Below, in pieces: positions 1-6,203 of a DNA stretch of 10,586 nt. A model generated the notes under the pieces. It had not been told where the DNA came from, ran no database searches, and saw nothing but the letters and a program-made list of their open reading frames with translations. The DNA comes from Campylobacterales bacterium (GTDB taxonomy: Bacteria; Campylobacterota; Campylobacteria; Campylobacterales; JALSKU01), in the NCBI GenBank assembly GCA_027038335.1, contig JALVWI010000169.1, positions 1 through 10,586 on the forward strand, given 5' to 3'. The translations under genes were made by a program, and so were the position numbers. Positions within the stretch are counted from its first letter, which is position 1, and each line of letters starts with the position of its first letter.

Positions 1-1163
1 GGATAATTTTTGATATATTTATAGTATGGCAGTATAAAATAGTTATAATCTTTAAAATTTTCTCTCTCAAGGATAAAAGACTTTATAGGTAATTCTTTGC
101 AACTATTGAATTTGTTAGCAAATTTTGCCAAATTTGTATCTTTTTTATTTATTTTATTGAGTATTTGTAACCATTTAAAAGGTTTTGTTATATCCATAAA
201 AGGTTTCTTGTTTTTGCATTTATTGATAATTTTTATATTTGACGGTTTTATTCCTAATTTTTCCAAGGCATATAAAGAGTAGATATTTATATCAAAACTT
301 TTTGCAAGTTTGGTTAACGAGTTTATGTCATGATATACAAAATATCTCCAAAAAAGAACTTTATCTTTATCAAATCTAAAATAAAACTTTTTATCAGCTA
401 GAGATAGATACTTTTTTGCCAACTCTTTTTTGTCATATCTTATGGCATTTAAAAAAAGAAAAAAATTAGCTTTGGCACTTAGATTTGAGCTGTTGATATC
501 AAGTATTGAGTATTGTAGCTTATTTAGTTTTATATCTGTTGTGATAAGTTTTATACTTTGGTTAAATCTAATATCGCTTTTTATATTTTTTAAAAAATTT
601 TTATTTAAAAAATAGTTGAAATTTTTTTCTCTATAATGTGAGCCTACTTTGTTAAAAGTATCAAAAAAAGTATCTTTATCGCTTTTTATGAGTTTTTTAA
701 AAGGTTTTTCACTAAGCAAAACTTGATAAATATTATGAAGTTTGGGATATTTTTGATAAACCTTTTTATCAATTATTGCCAAATCTTTTTGAGAGAGTTT
801 TGTAGCATCATAACTACTAAAACCTATCTTAATGCAGTCGGCATCACTTTTTAAAAACTCTTTTGGTTTCATTTTGTAACACTTTAGAATTTTTTTATAA
901 CTTTTATCATCTATTTTTTTAGCAAATTTTATAAAAATTTTTCTATTTACTCTTTTTGTATCTCCTAAAAGTTTCAAAGCGGTTTTTGAACTAACATTTT
1001 GGTCTAAATATCTCCAGATATAATAATCTTTATAAATGCTTTTAGGCTTTGAATTTAAAAATTTAAGTGTAATTTCTTTTGAAAAAACTATATTGGAGAC
1101 AAAAAGAGATAAAAGTATGATGACAATCGGTCGTAATTTGTGATTTATAGCTACTTTTCTCAT
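1..1163 (-). CDS. slt: Lytic murein transglycosylase, N-terminal part (cut by left window edge)
   Basis: Reading the minus strand from an ATG at 1163 gives 387 codons without a stop, running off the left edge. Residues 1-29 look like a Sec signal peptide: basic start (MRKVAINHK), a hydrophobic run, and a likely cut after VFS. What follows is Lys/Tyr/Leu-rich and helical, consistent with the superhelical domain that precedes the catalytic domain in Slt-type soluble lytic transglycosylases. The catalytic lysozyme-like domain with its ES motif would lie outside the window, so the family call rests on the N-terminal style, the signal peptide and synteny: Campylobacterota commonly carry a yggT gene directly upstream of slt, as seen here with a 19-base gap. 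Such enzymes cleave peptidoglycan glycan strands in the periplasm. The Shine-Dalgarno sequence is poor, suggesting coupling to yggT. The call is likely but not proven by a catalytic motif. Confidence 0.72.
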   Translation of the reverse strand, partial: MRKVAINHKLRPIVIILLSLFVSNIVFSKEITLKFLNSKPKSIYKDYYIWRYLDQNVSSKTALKLLGDTKRVNRKIFIKFAKKIDDKSYKKILKCYKMKPKEFLKSDADCIKIGFSSYDATKLSQKDLAIIDKKVYQKYPKLHNIYQVLLSEKPFKKLIKSDKDTFFDTFNKVGSHYREKNFNYFLNKNFLKNIKSDIRFNQSIKLITTDIKLNKLQYSILDINSSNLSAKANFFLFLNAIRYDKKELAKKYLSLADKKFYFRFDKDKVLFWRYFVYHDINSLTKLAKSFDINIYSLYALEKLGIKPSNIKIINKCKNKKPFMDITKPFKWLQILNKINKKDTNLAKFANKFNSCKELPIKSFILERENFKDYNYFILPYYKYIKNY

Positions 1164-1182
1164 TTGTCTGCCGATATAACTT

Positions 1183-1458
1183 TTAGTACATGCTTCTAAG
1201 TAGATTTGTAAGCAAAAGTTCTATAAATTGCAAACCGAATATCACAATAAGCGGAGCCAAGTCAATTCCACCTATAACAGTAGGGATAAATCTTCTTATA
1301 TAAGCATACACCGGTTCAGTTAGTCTGTAAAGCGTTTGGACTATAGGATTGTACGGATCGGGTCTAACCCAACTGATAAGAGCTGCAATGATGACAACCC
1401 ATACATAAATATTTATAATCATTTGTAGCATTTGAACAATAGTAACTAATAATACCAA
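1183..1458 (-). CDS. YggT family small integral membrane protein
   Basis: A 91-residue protein, typical in length for YggT, with two hydrophobic segments (about residues 2-29 and 60-90) flanking a polar linker. The linker and second-helix approach carry the family signature: SWVRPDPYNPIVQTLYRLTE followed by a PxxRRFIP-like stretch and GGIDLAPL. The start is a TTG at 1458, chosen because AAGGAG (1470-1465) sits six bases upstream; the next in-frame ATG would delete most of the first helix. YggT proteins are inner-membrane proteins, loosely linked to cell-envelope or division functions and to osmotic stress, without a defined reaction. It lies just upstream of slt on the same strand, probably co-transcribed, and is divergent from the regulator genes. 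It is unlikely to be part of the denitrification system. Confidence 0.9.
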   Translation of the reverse strand: MVLLVTIVQMLQMIINIYVWVVIIAALISWVRPDPYNPIVQTLYRLTEPVYAYIRRFIPTVIGGIDLAPLIVIFGLQFIELLLTNLLRSMY

Positions 1459-1492
1459 TTTGATCTCCTTTGTTGTTAAACTGAGAAATGAT

Positions 1493-1498
1493 ATTCTA
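1493..1498 (-). promoter_or_regulatory. Possible -10 element of the yggT-slt promoter
   Basis: On the minus strand TAGAAT lies about 23 bases upstream of the yggT Shine-Dalgarno sequence, in the divergent region. No good -35 hexamer is visible, which is usual for sigma-70 promoters in Campylobacterota. This is a weak call from pattern alone. Confidence 0.3.
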
Positions 1499-1508
1499 TC
1501 CTATAATG

Positions 1509-1540
1509 GCTTAATTTTTTTAACTGATAAGAAATTAAGC
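1509..1540. repeat. Perfect 9-bp inverted repeat in the divergent yggT / regulator region
   Basis: GCTTAATTT (1509-1517) is matched exactly by AAATTAAGC (1532-1540) across a 14-base spacer. The stem is AT-rich with no flanking T-run of its own, so it does not look like a terminator. Its place between two divergent promoters, just upstream of the putative -10 of the regulator operon, suits an operator. It does not match the Fnr palindrome (TTGAT-N4-ATCAA). Confidence 0.4.
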
Positions 1541-1548
1541 AAAAATAA

Positions 1549-1556
1549 TATACAAT
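1549..1556 (+). promoter_or_regulatory. Possible -10 element for the two-regulator operon
   Basis: TATACAAT lies about 30 bases upstream of the start codon of the first Crp/Fnr regulator in an A/T-rich stretch. No clear -35 element and no Fnr-type box is visible in this intergenic region, so the regulators do not obviously control themselves through that box. Pattern-based call. Confidence 0.35.
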
Positions 1557-1584
1557 AAAATCAATATTATCAAATGGGAGAAAT

Positions 1585-2223
1585 ATGCTTGTGCTAAAAA
1601 ATATACCTTTTTTTAGAAATTTTGATGATAAAAATATCAAAGATATAAGCAATAACTCTACAGTTGTAGAGTATCAAGCCAGCGATATAGTATATTATGA
1701 GCAAGATGAACCGGAGTATCTTTTCTTACTTTTAGAAGGGAAAGCTAATGTGTATAAAACTAATTCAAAAGGCAAACGGTTACATATCCATGCTATAGAA
1801 GCGATAGATTTTTTAGGTGAAGTTGCAGTATTTTACAATATACTTTATCCTATTACTGCCGAATGTGCTACAAAATGTAAAATATTGAGGATTGATTATA
1901 AAAGATTGGATATAAATTTTTGTAAAGATTTATTCTTTTGTAAAGAAATGGTAAACTCCCTTTATAAAAGAATTGTCGCTCTTATGCAAGTTATTGACGG
2001 TAGTTTTTTAACAACAAAAGAGAGAGTTGCTAAATTTATATTAAACAATATTGAAGATTTTGGCGGAGCAACTTATACCGATATTTCAAAAAGACTCAAT
2101 ATGACTCCTGAAACTCTTTCTAGGATATTAAATGATTTTAGAAGAAAAAAATATATTGATATAAATGACAATCACAATATTACTATAAAAGATAAAGCTA
2201 AGCTTATGGAGTTAAGTGAGTAA
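1585..2223 (+). CDS. Crp/Fnr-family transcriptional regulator (first of a tandem pair)
   Basis: A 212-residue protein of normal Crp/Fnr length. Residues about 5-110 form the cyclic-nucleotide-binding-like beta-roll (FFRNF start, FLGEVAVF near residue 76), about 112-140 the dimerisation helix, and about 145-212 a winged helix. The recognition helix is TPETLSR (174-180), keeping the E-x-x-S-R pattern by which Fnr reads TTGA half-sites, so it is expected to bind boxes such as those before nirS and nirD-L. It lacks the N-terminal cysteine cluster of Fnr. It has four cysteines, C94, C98, C113 and C119, around the end of the beta-roll and start of the dimer helix. The ATG at 1585 follows GGGAG with a four-base spacer. 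It is probably a Dnr/NnrR-like regulator of denitrification; the signal sensed (NO, O2 or redox) cannot be read from the sequence. The second regulator follows after 21 bases. Confidence 0.88.
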   Translation: MLVLKNIPFFRNFDDKNIKDISNNSTVVEYQASDIVYYEQDEPEYLFLLLEGKANVYKTNSKGKRLHIHAIEAIDFLGEVAVFYNILYPITAECATKCKILRIDYKRLDINFCKDLFFCKEMVNSLYKRIVALMQVIDGSFLTTKERVAKFILNNIEDFGGATYTDISKRLNMTPETLSRILNDFRRKKYIDINDNHNITIKDKAKLMELSE

Positions 2224-2244
2224 AATGAAAAATGGAAAGTTTTG

Positions 2245-2883
2245 ATGTATTTGAAAGATATAGCACTTTTCAATAGTTTGAGTGATGAAAATATAAAAAA
2301 GATTGAAGATATTTCAACTCTTGTAAAATTGGATGCAAATGATATCCTTTTTTATGAAGGGGATCAGTCAAAATATCTTCATATTATTACAAAGGGTGTT
2401 ATAAAGTTATATAAAACAGATGCAAAAGGACACCAACTATTTTTGTACCAATTTACACCTATTTCTCTTGTCGGAGAATTGGCAAATTTTGAAAACTTTC
2501 CCTTTCCTGCAACTGCTGAAGCTGTTATAAAATCAGAAGTTTTAAAAGTTGATTATGAAAAATTGAGTGATAATATTTTAAAAAATCCAAATTTTTCTAT
2601 GGAAGTTATAAAATCAATCTCTAAAAAAGCAAAAATTTTACAAAATGTAATACATCAAGAAATGATTTTAACCGCAGAAGCAAAGATAGCTAAACTACTT
2701 GTTGAACACGGCGAACTTTTTTTGCAACTAAAAAATAGTCAAATAGCTGCTTTAACAAATACAACTCCAGAAACTCTTTCGAGAACAATAACAAAGTTTA
2801 AAAAGTCAAATTATATCATAATGGACAAAGAACATAAAATGAAAATTTTGGATATTGAATCGTTAAAATCTCTTTATCAATAA
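2245..2883 (+). CDS. Crp/Fnr-family transcriptional regulator (second of a tandem pair)
   Basis: A 212-residue paralogue of the preceding protein with the same architecture: LFNSLSDE start, beta-roll with VGELANFENFPFPATAEAV (about residues 77-95), dimer helix, and C-terminal winged helix with recognition motif TPETLSR. It contains no cysteine at all, so it cannot hold an Fe-S cluster or a thiol switch; an Fnr-type oxygen sensor is excluded. A haem- or ligand-based NO sensor of the Dnr/NnrR kind is the best guess from its position before nirS. I chose the ATG at 2245 because GGAAAG (2234-2239) is five bases upstream; an in-frame TTG at 2242 would have only two bases of spacing. It ends 131 bases before nirS, and the shared TPETLSR helix suggests overlapping DNA targets for the two regulators. 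Confidence 0.88.
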   Translation: MYLKDIALFNSLSDENIKKIEDISTLVKLDANDILFYEGDQSKYLHIITKGVIKLYKTDAKGHQLFLYQFTPISLVGELANFENFPFPATAEAVIKSEVLKVDYEKLSDNILKNPNFSMEVIKSISKKAKILQNVIHQEMILTAEAKIAKLLVEHGELFLQLKNSQIAALTNTTPETLSRTITKFKKSNYIIMDKEHKMKILDIESLKSLYQ

Positions 2884-2909
2884 TTATCAAATAGAAAATA
2901 AAGCTAGAT

Positions 2910-2923
2910 TTGACTTAGGTCAA
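2910..2923. promoter_or_regulatory. Fnr/Dnr-type palindrome upstream of nirS
   Basis: TTGAC-TTAG-GTCAA is a perfect 5-4-5 palindrome of the Fnr/Dnr/NnrR class (consensus TTGAT-N4-ATCAA). Its centre lies 32 bases before the centre of TAAAAT (2946-2951), giving an expected start near 2958 and a box centred at about -41.5, the class II activator position. Likely ligands are one or both of the regulators encoded just upstream. Confidence 0.8.
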
Positions 2924-2940
2924 GGTTAAAAATTTTGTCT

Positions 2941-2951
2941 TATGATAAAAT
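2941..2951 (+). promoter_or_regulatory. -10 region of the nirS promoter
   Basis: TATGATAAAAT holds two overlapping -10-like hexamers, TATGAT (2941-2946) and TAAAAT (2946-2951). The second fits class II spacing from the palindrome best. The same TATGATAAAAT string occurs in the promoter of the nirD-L gene (9805-9815), supporting a shared promoter type. Confidence 0.6.
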
Positions 2952-2960
2952 TTTGGCATT

Positions 2961-2979
2961 AGTTTTAAAAGCTAAAACT
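2961..2979 (+). repeat. Small inverted repeat in the nirS leader
   Basis: AGTTTTA (2961-2967) pairs exactly with TAAAACT (2973-2979) around a five-base loop, at the very start of the predicted nirS transcript. It is AT-rich and weak. It may be a 5' mRNA stabilising stem or chance in an AT-rich sequence. Confidence 0.25.
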
Positions 2980-3003
2980 GTGTTAGAGCAGGGAAGATTT
3001 TCA

Positions 3004-3010
3004 AAGGAGG
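3004..3010 (+). promoter_or_regulatory. Consensus ribosome binding site of nirS
   Basis: AAGGAGG, a full match to the anti-Shine-Dalgarno sequence, four bases before the ATG. It is the strongest such site in the window and fits high expression of the terminal reductase compared with its biosynthesis genes. Confidence 0.85.
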
Positions 3011-3014
3011 AAAA

Positions 3015-4721
3015 ATGAAAATAAGTCATTTACTTAGTATGGCAGCCGGTACAATGCTGGTAGCTACAATGGCTCAAGCGGGTACAAGTAAGCTAGATTT
3101 AGCAAAAGTTTACACAAGAGAGTGTCAAGGATGTCATGGTCCTATCCACCAAGGCGGTGTTGGAGCAGACTTAAGACCAAAAGCATTGAAAAAGAAAAAT
3201 GCTCAAATGTTGGCTGAAACCATTATGAACGGTAGAGCGGGAACTGCAATGCCATCTTGGAAAAGTATATTTTCAAAAGATGATGCGGCAGCTATGGTTG
3301 ATTGGCTAGAGAATTGGAAAAATACCGTAACTTTGAAATTAACATTAAAAGATGTTAAAAAAAGTTGGAAAAAGTTAGCGGATAGAGTTAAACTTTATAA
3401 AAAATATCCAACACCGGTTGATGTAAAAAGTGTAAAAGATATATCATTTGCAACTGAAAGAGACGCATCTTTGGTTGACTTTATAGATAATACTACAGGT
3501 AAAGTTTTAAGCAGACATAAAGCAGGATTTGCTGTACATGTTACTGTAACCAATAAAAGAATCCCAAGATATGCTTATTCTATAAGTAGATCAGGAAGAC
3601 TTACTATGTTTGATCTAAATGCTCCCGGACAACCTGCTATCGCTAGTGTGCAAGTTGGACAAGAAAGTCGTGGTCTTGCAGTTAGTCCAGACGGTAAATA
3701 TGTAATGGCAGGTGATTATAATCCCGGCGGAGCGGTTCTTTGCGATGCTATGACTTTAGAGCCTTTAAAAGTATATCCAACATCTAGTGTTATTGATACA
3801 CAAGGAAATATCGGACCAAGCAGAGTTGCTTATATAGCTGATACCCCTTATGGTCCATATTTTTCTTTTGCACTAAAAGATGCAGGACATGTATATGTTG
3901 TTGATTATTCTAAACCAAATTTTCCAATCGTAGGAGATATTGCAAATATAGGAAAAGTTCTTCATGATGCTTTTGAAAATGAAGGTATTGATGAGGGTAG
4001 ATATGTGTATGTTGCTTCACAAGGAAGTGATCTTATGGGTGTTGTTGATCTAAAAACTATGAAACTAGCTGCTAAGATTTATGTTGGACCGGGTAACAAG
4101 CCACATCCGGGACAAGGAAGCTCATGGTACAATGATAAGTATGGTCAACTTGAAGCTACAAATAGTATGAATGTAGGCGATGTTGTTATATGGAATAAAG
4201 ACAATGAAGTTGTTGCCAATGTAAGAACAGCCGGAGGTGGACTTTTTGTAGGAACTAGCAAAGATACTCCTTATATTTGGTCAGACTGCGTTCTAGGTGG
4301 ACCTCACAACTATAATAAAGTTTATCTTATCAATAAACAAACTTTAAAAGTTGATAGAATTATAGAAGTAGGTAAGAAAAAAGGTCATCTTATAGATGCC
4401 GAGACCGGAAAAGTTTTACAAACTTGGGATGCTACACAGTATAAAATTGTAAAACATCAAGAAGTTAGATCTAAAATCTCAGATGAAACTTTGGTTCCTT
4501 ATACTGCAAAACATGGAGCAAGAGTTGCACATCCGGTACAACCTAGACTTCTTCATGCTGAGCCGGCAAATCATGGTAAATGGGTATTTATCAGTGAGTG
4601 GACTACCGGAAGAATCGGTATCTATACAAATAAAGGTAAATTTGTAAAATACATTTACAACCTAACAACACCGACATTTACTTATTCTGTAGAACACAGA
4701 GAAGAAATACCCGGTGCATAA
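3015..4721 (+). CDS. nirS: Cytochrome cd1 nitrite reductase
   Basis: Periplasmic reductase of nitrite to nitric oxide. The 568 residues hold a Sec signal peptide (1-22, cut near AQA-G), a cytochrome c domain with CQGCH (37-41) and likely axial Met79 (AMPSW), and an eight-bladed d1 propeller from about 145. Haem d1 landmarks align with characterised NirS: proximal His175 (GFAVH), and active-site pair His317 (VLHD) and His364 (KPHPG), matching His200, His345 and His388 of Paracoccus. LKDVKKSWKK (111-120) matches the canonical linker. Retention of both distal histidines and the 568-residue length favour NirS over NirN. Oddity: between about 453 and 509 there are roughly 45-50 residues more than in Paracoccus NirS, Lys/His-rich, before the conserved QPR. 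It has its own Fnr-box promoter and is followed by a strong hairpin separating it from the accessory genes. Confidence 0.95.
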   Translation: MKISHLLSMAAGTMLVATMAQAGTSKLDLAKVYTRECQGCHGPIHQGGVGADLRPKALKKKNAQMLAETIMNGRAGTAMPSWKSIFSKDDAAAMVDWLENWKNTVTLKLTLKDVKKSWKKLADRVKLYKKYPTPVDVKSVKDISFATERDASLVDFIDNTTGKVLSRHKAGFAVHVTVTNKRIPRYAYSISRSGRLTMFDLNAPGQPAIASVQVGQESRGLAVSPDGKYVMAGDYNPGGAVLCDAMTLEPLKVYPTSSVIDTQGNIGPSRVAYIADTPYGPYFSFALKDAGHVYVVDYSKPNFPIVGDIANIGKVLHDAFENEGIDEGRYVYVASQGSDLMGVVDLKTMKLAAKIYVGPGNKPHPGQGSSWYNDKYGQLEATNSMNVGDVVIWNKDNEVVANVRTAGGGLFVGTSKDTPYIWSDCVLGGPHNYNKVYLINKQTLKVDRIIEVGKKKGHLIDAETGKVLQTWDATQYKIVKHQEVRSKISDETLVPYTAKHGARVAHPVQPRLLHAEPANHGKWVFISEWTTGRIGIYTNKGKFVKYIYNLTTPTFTYSVEHREEIPGA

Positions 4722-4725
4722 TATA

Positions 4726-4770
4726 TTATCCGCCTATGTTTAAAAACATGGGCGGATAAACTTCTTTTTA
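4726..4770 (+). terminator. Strong hairpin after nirS (terminator, attenuator or 3' stabiliser)
   Basis: TTATCCGCC-T-ATGTT (4726-4740) pairs with AACAT-G-GGCGGATAA (4745-4759), giving 15 base pairs with one G-U pair and a four-base loop. CTTCTTTTTA follows (4761-4770), an imperfect T-tract. It starts five bases after the nirS stop and ends just before the Shine-Dalgarno of the next gene, with no room for an obvious promoter between. Partial termination would give much nirS mRNA and less downstream mRNA. Confidence 0.75.
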
Positions 4771-4780
4771 AGAGTAAAAA

Positions 4781-5878
4781 ATGAGAATATTTTTACTTAT
4801 ATCAATAATCTTTTCAATGTCTTGGTCTGTATATCTTTCAAATAAATCTTGCAAAGAGTGTCATAAAGATATCTATAATGAATATCAAAGGTCGTATCAC
4901 TCCAAGGGTTATTTTAATGATATACTTCATAGGCATATAGCAGATAAAATAAGTACAAAAAAATATGACTGTGCTGTTTGTCATATGCCCGCAGCTTCAA
5001 ATATAAAAGCTTTAGTTAACGGTACGGAAAGACCAAATAGAAATGATGTTAGGCAAAAAGATGCTATATCTTGTTTTTTGTGTCATGAGATAGCTTATGT
5101 TAAAAAAGCTCACAGATACAATCATATCATTTTGACAAAACAAGTTGAAGGGTATAAGCCCAGTCTTTACGGTGAACTTAAAAATCCTGATGAAAATGAT
5201 AAACACTCATCGCTAAACAATCCTTTATATAAAGATAATGTATGTAAAGGTTGTCATGCACATAAGAGAAATAAAAATGATCTATTGATCTTTAAAGCAA
5301 TGAATGATAAACAATCATCCAAAGAGTGTATAAAGTGTCATATGCCTTACATTTCCGGCGGCAATGAAAATATGAATAAAAGAGCAAGAACAAAACATAG
5401 AAGTCATTTTTTTTATGGTATTCATAATGATGATATGAGAAGAAAAAGTGTTGATATAAAACTTAATATTAAGAAAAAATATCATATAATTGTAACACTT
5501 AAAAATAAGATGGCTCATCCGCTTATCATACAATCAGCTAGAAAAATGTTTTTAAGGGTAACCGTAAAAAGAGACGATAAGATAATATGGAGTAATAAAA
5601 AAGATAAAAGCTCCTATTTTAAATATGATTATTTAAACGGTAAAAAAGATATTATTATCCCGTATGATGCAACCTCATACAAATGGTTTAATAATCTTGG
5701 AGCTAAAAAAAGTAAAGTATATAATTATTTTATCAAGGATTTAAAAAAAGGTGATAAAATTATAGCCTCTTTTTATATGATTATAGCAAAAAAAGAGTGT
5801 ATAGATGATATTGGTTTGTCTGATAGCGGTCTTGATAAGCCATTGCTTGCAAAAAAGATTATAAAAATAGTTAAATAA
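4781..5878 (+). CDS. Pentaheme c-type cytochrome, cytochrome c554-like, role unknown
   Basis: A 365-residue exported protein: Sec signal at 1-16 (MRIFLLISIIFSMSWS) with no lipobox. Five CxxCH haem sites are visible: C24-H28, C64-H68, C98-H102, C155-H159 and C183-H187. Many other histidines (40, 50, 52, 111, 115, 142, 161, and the cluster HRSHFFYGIH at 206-215) could be distal ligands for bis-His haems. The remainder, about 225-365, has no haem motif, is Lys-rich and beta-strand-like, with a hydrophobic or immunoglobulin-like look; I do not recognise it. The haem part resembles multihaem cytochromes of the c554 family. It sits between nirS and the NirC-like gene, where other clusters have nirM or nirT-type electron carriers, so electron delivery to NirS or redox work in haem d1 maturation is plausible. 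Neither is shown by sequence. Start: ATG with AAGAG six bases upstream. Confidence 0.85.
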   Translation: MRIFLLISIIFSMSWSVYLSNKSCKECHKDIYNEYQRSYHSKGYFNDILHRHIADKISTKKYDCAVCHMPAASNIKALVNGTERPNRNDVRQKDAISCFLCHEIAYVKKAHRYNHIILTKQVEGYKPSLYGELKNPDENDKHSSLNNPLYKDNVCKGCHAHKRNKNDLLIFKAMNDKQSSKECIKCHMPYISGGNENMNKRARTKHRSHFFYGIHNDDMRRKSVDIKLNIKKKYHIIVTLKNKMAHPLIIQSARKMFLRVTVKRDDKIIWSNKKDKSSYFKYDYLNGKKDIIIPYDATSYKWFNNLGAKKSKVYNYFIKDLKKGDKIIASFYMIIAKKECIDDIGLSDSGLDKPLLAKKIIKIVK

Positions 5879-5891
5879 GGGAGGGGTTATA

Positions 5892-6203
5892 TTGAAATAT
5901 TTTTTAGCTTCAATTTTGGTTTTTGTTACCATTGTCTTTGCCAAAGATAGTGTGGCAATGAAAGTTTTTCACACATACTGTTGGGGATGTCATCATCAAA
6001 CTGCTCAAGCTTTCGGTCCATCTTTTAGAAAGATAGCCAACAAAAGAAAAAGAGATGAAATTATAGCACAAATACTCTCGCCGAAAGATATGTATAAAAA
6101 ATTAGGATATAGAAGAAACTCTATGCCATCTTTCAATGATTTAAACGCAACACAGATAAATGCTATCGTTACATATATATTAAGTTTTAAGGATAAAAAA
6201 TGA
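5892..6203 (+). CDS. nirC: Monohaem class I cytochrome c, NirC-like
   Basis: A 103-residue periplasmic cytochrome: Sec signal at 1-17 (cut near VFA-K), haem site CWGCH (30-34) and sixth-ligand Met78 in NSMPSF, followed by the C-terminal helix (ATQINAIVTYILSF) typical of small class I cytochromes. The start is a TTG at 5892, chosen because GGGAGGGG ends five bases upstream and the signal peptide begins right there. It follows the pentaheme gene by 13 bases, and its TGA overlaps the nirF start in ATGA, so the two are translationally coupled. In haem d1 clusters such a cytochrome is NirC, proposed to serve in d1 maturation and able to pass electrons to NirS. NirM (c551) is the alternative; coupling to nirF favours NirC. 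The symbol is given by position more than by a diagnostic motif. Confidence 0.8.
   Translation: MKYFLASILVFVTIVFAKDSVAMKVFHTYCWGCHHQTAQAFGPSFRKIANKRKRDEIIAQILSPKDMYKKLGYRRNSMPSFNDLNATQINAIVTYILSFKDKK

Noticed and set aside
97..615. Short plus-strand open frames of about 61 codons each, Phe/Leu-rich
   Set aside because: They lie antisense to a continuous 387-codon minus-strand frame with a signal peptide; their hydrophobic look is the reverse complement of Lys-rich AT-rich coding DNA.
1557..1575. Two ATCAA-like half-sites before the first regulator as an Fnr box
   Set aside because: They are in direct, not inverted, orientation with wrong spacing, so they do not form a Crp/Fnr palindrome.
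3015..4721. Alternative identity as NirN
   Set aside because: Both distal active-site histidines and the linker motif of NirS are kept, the length is NirS-like, and the gene has its own strong promoter and ribosome binding site as expected for the terminal reductase.
5012..5944. Minus-strand open frames of 64-72 codons over the pentaheme cytochrome gene
   Set aside because: They are antisense to a clear multihaem protein, have no ribosome binding site or recognisable motif, and are explained by codon bias.
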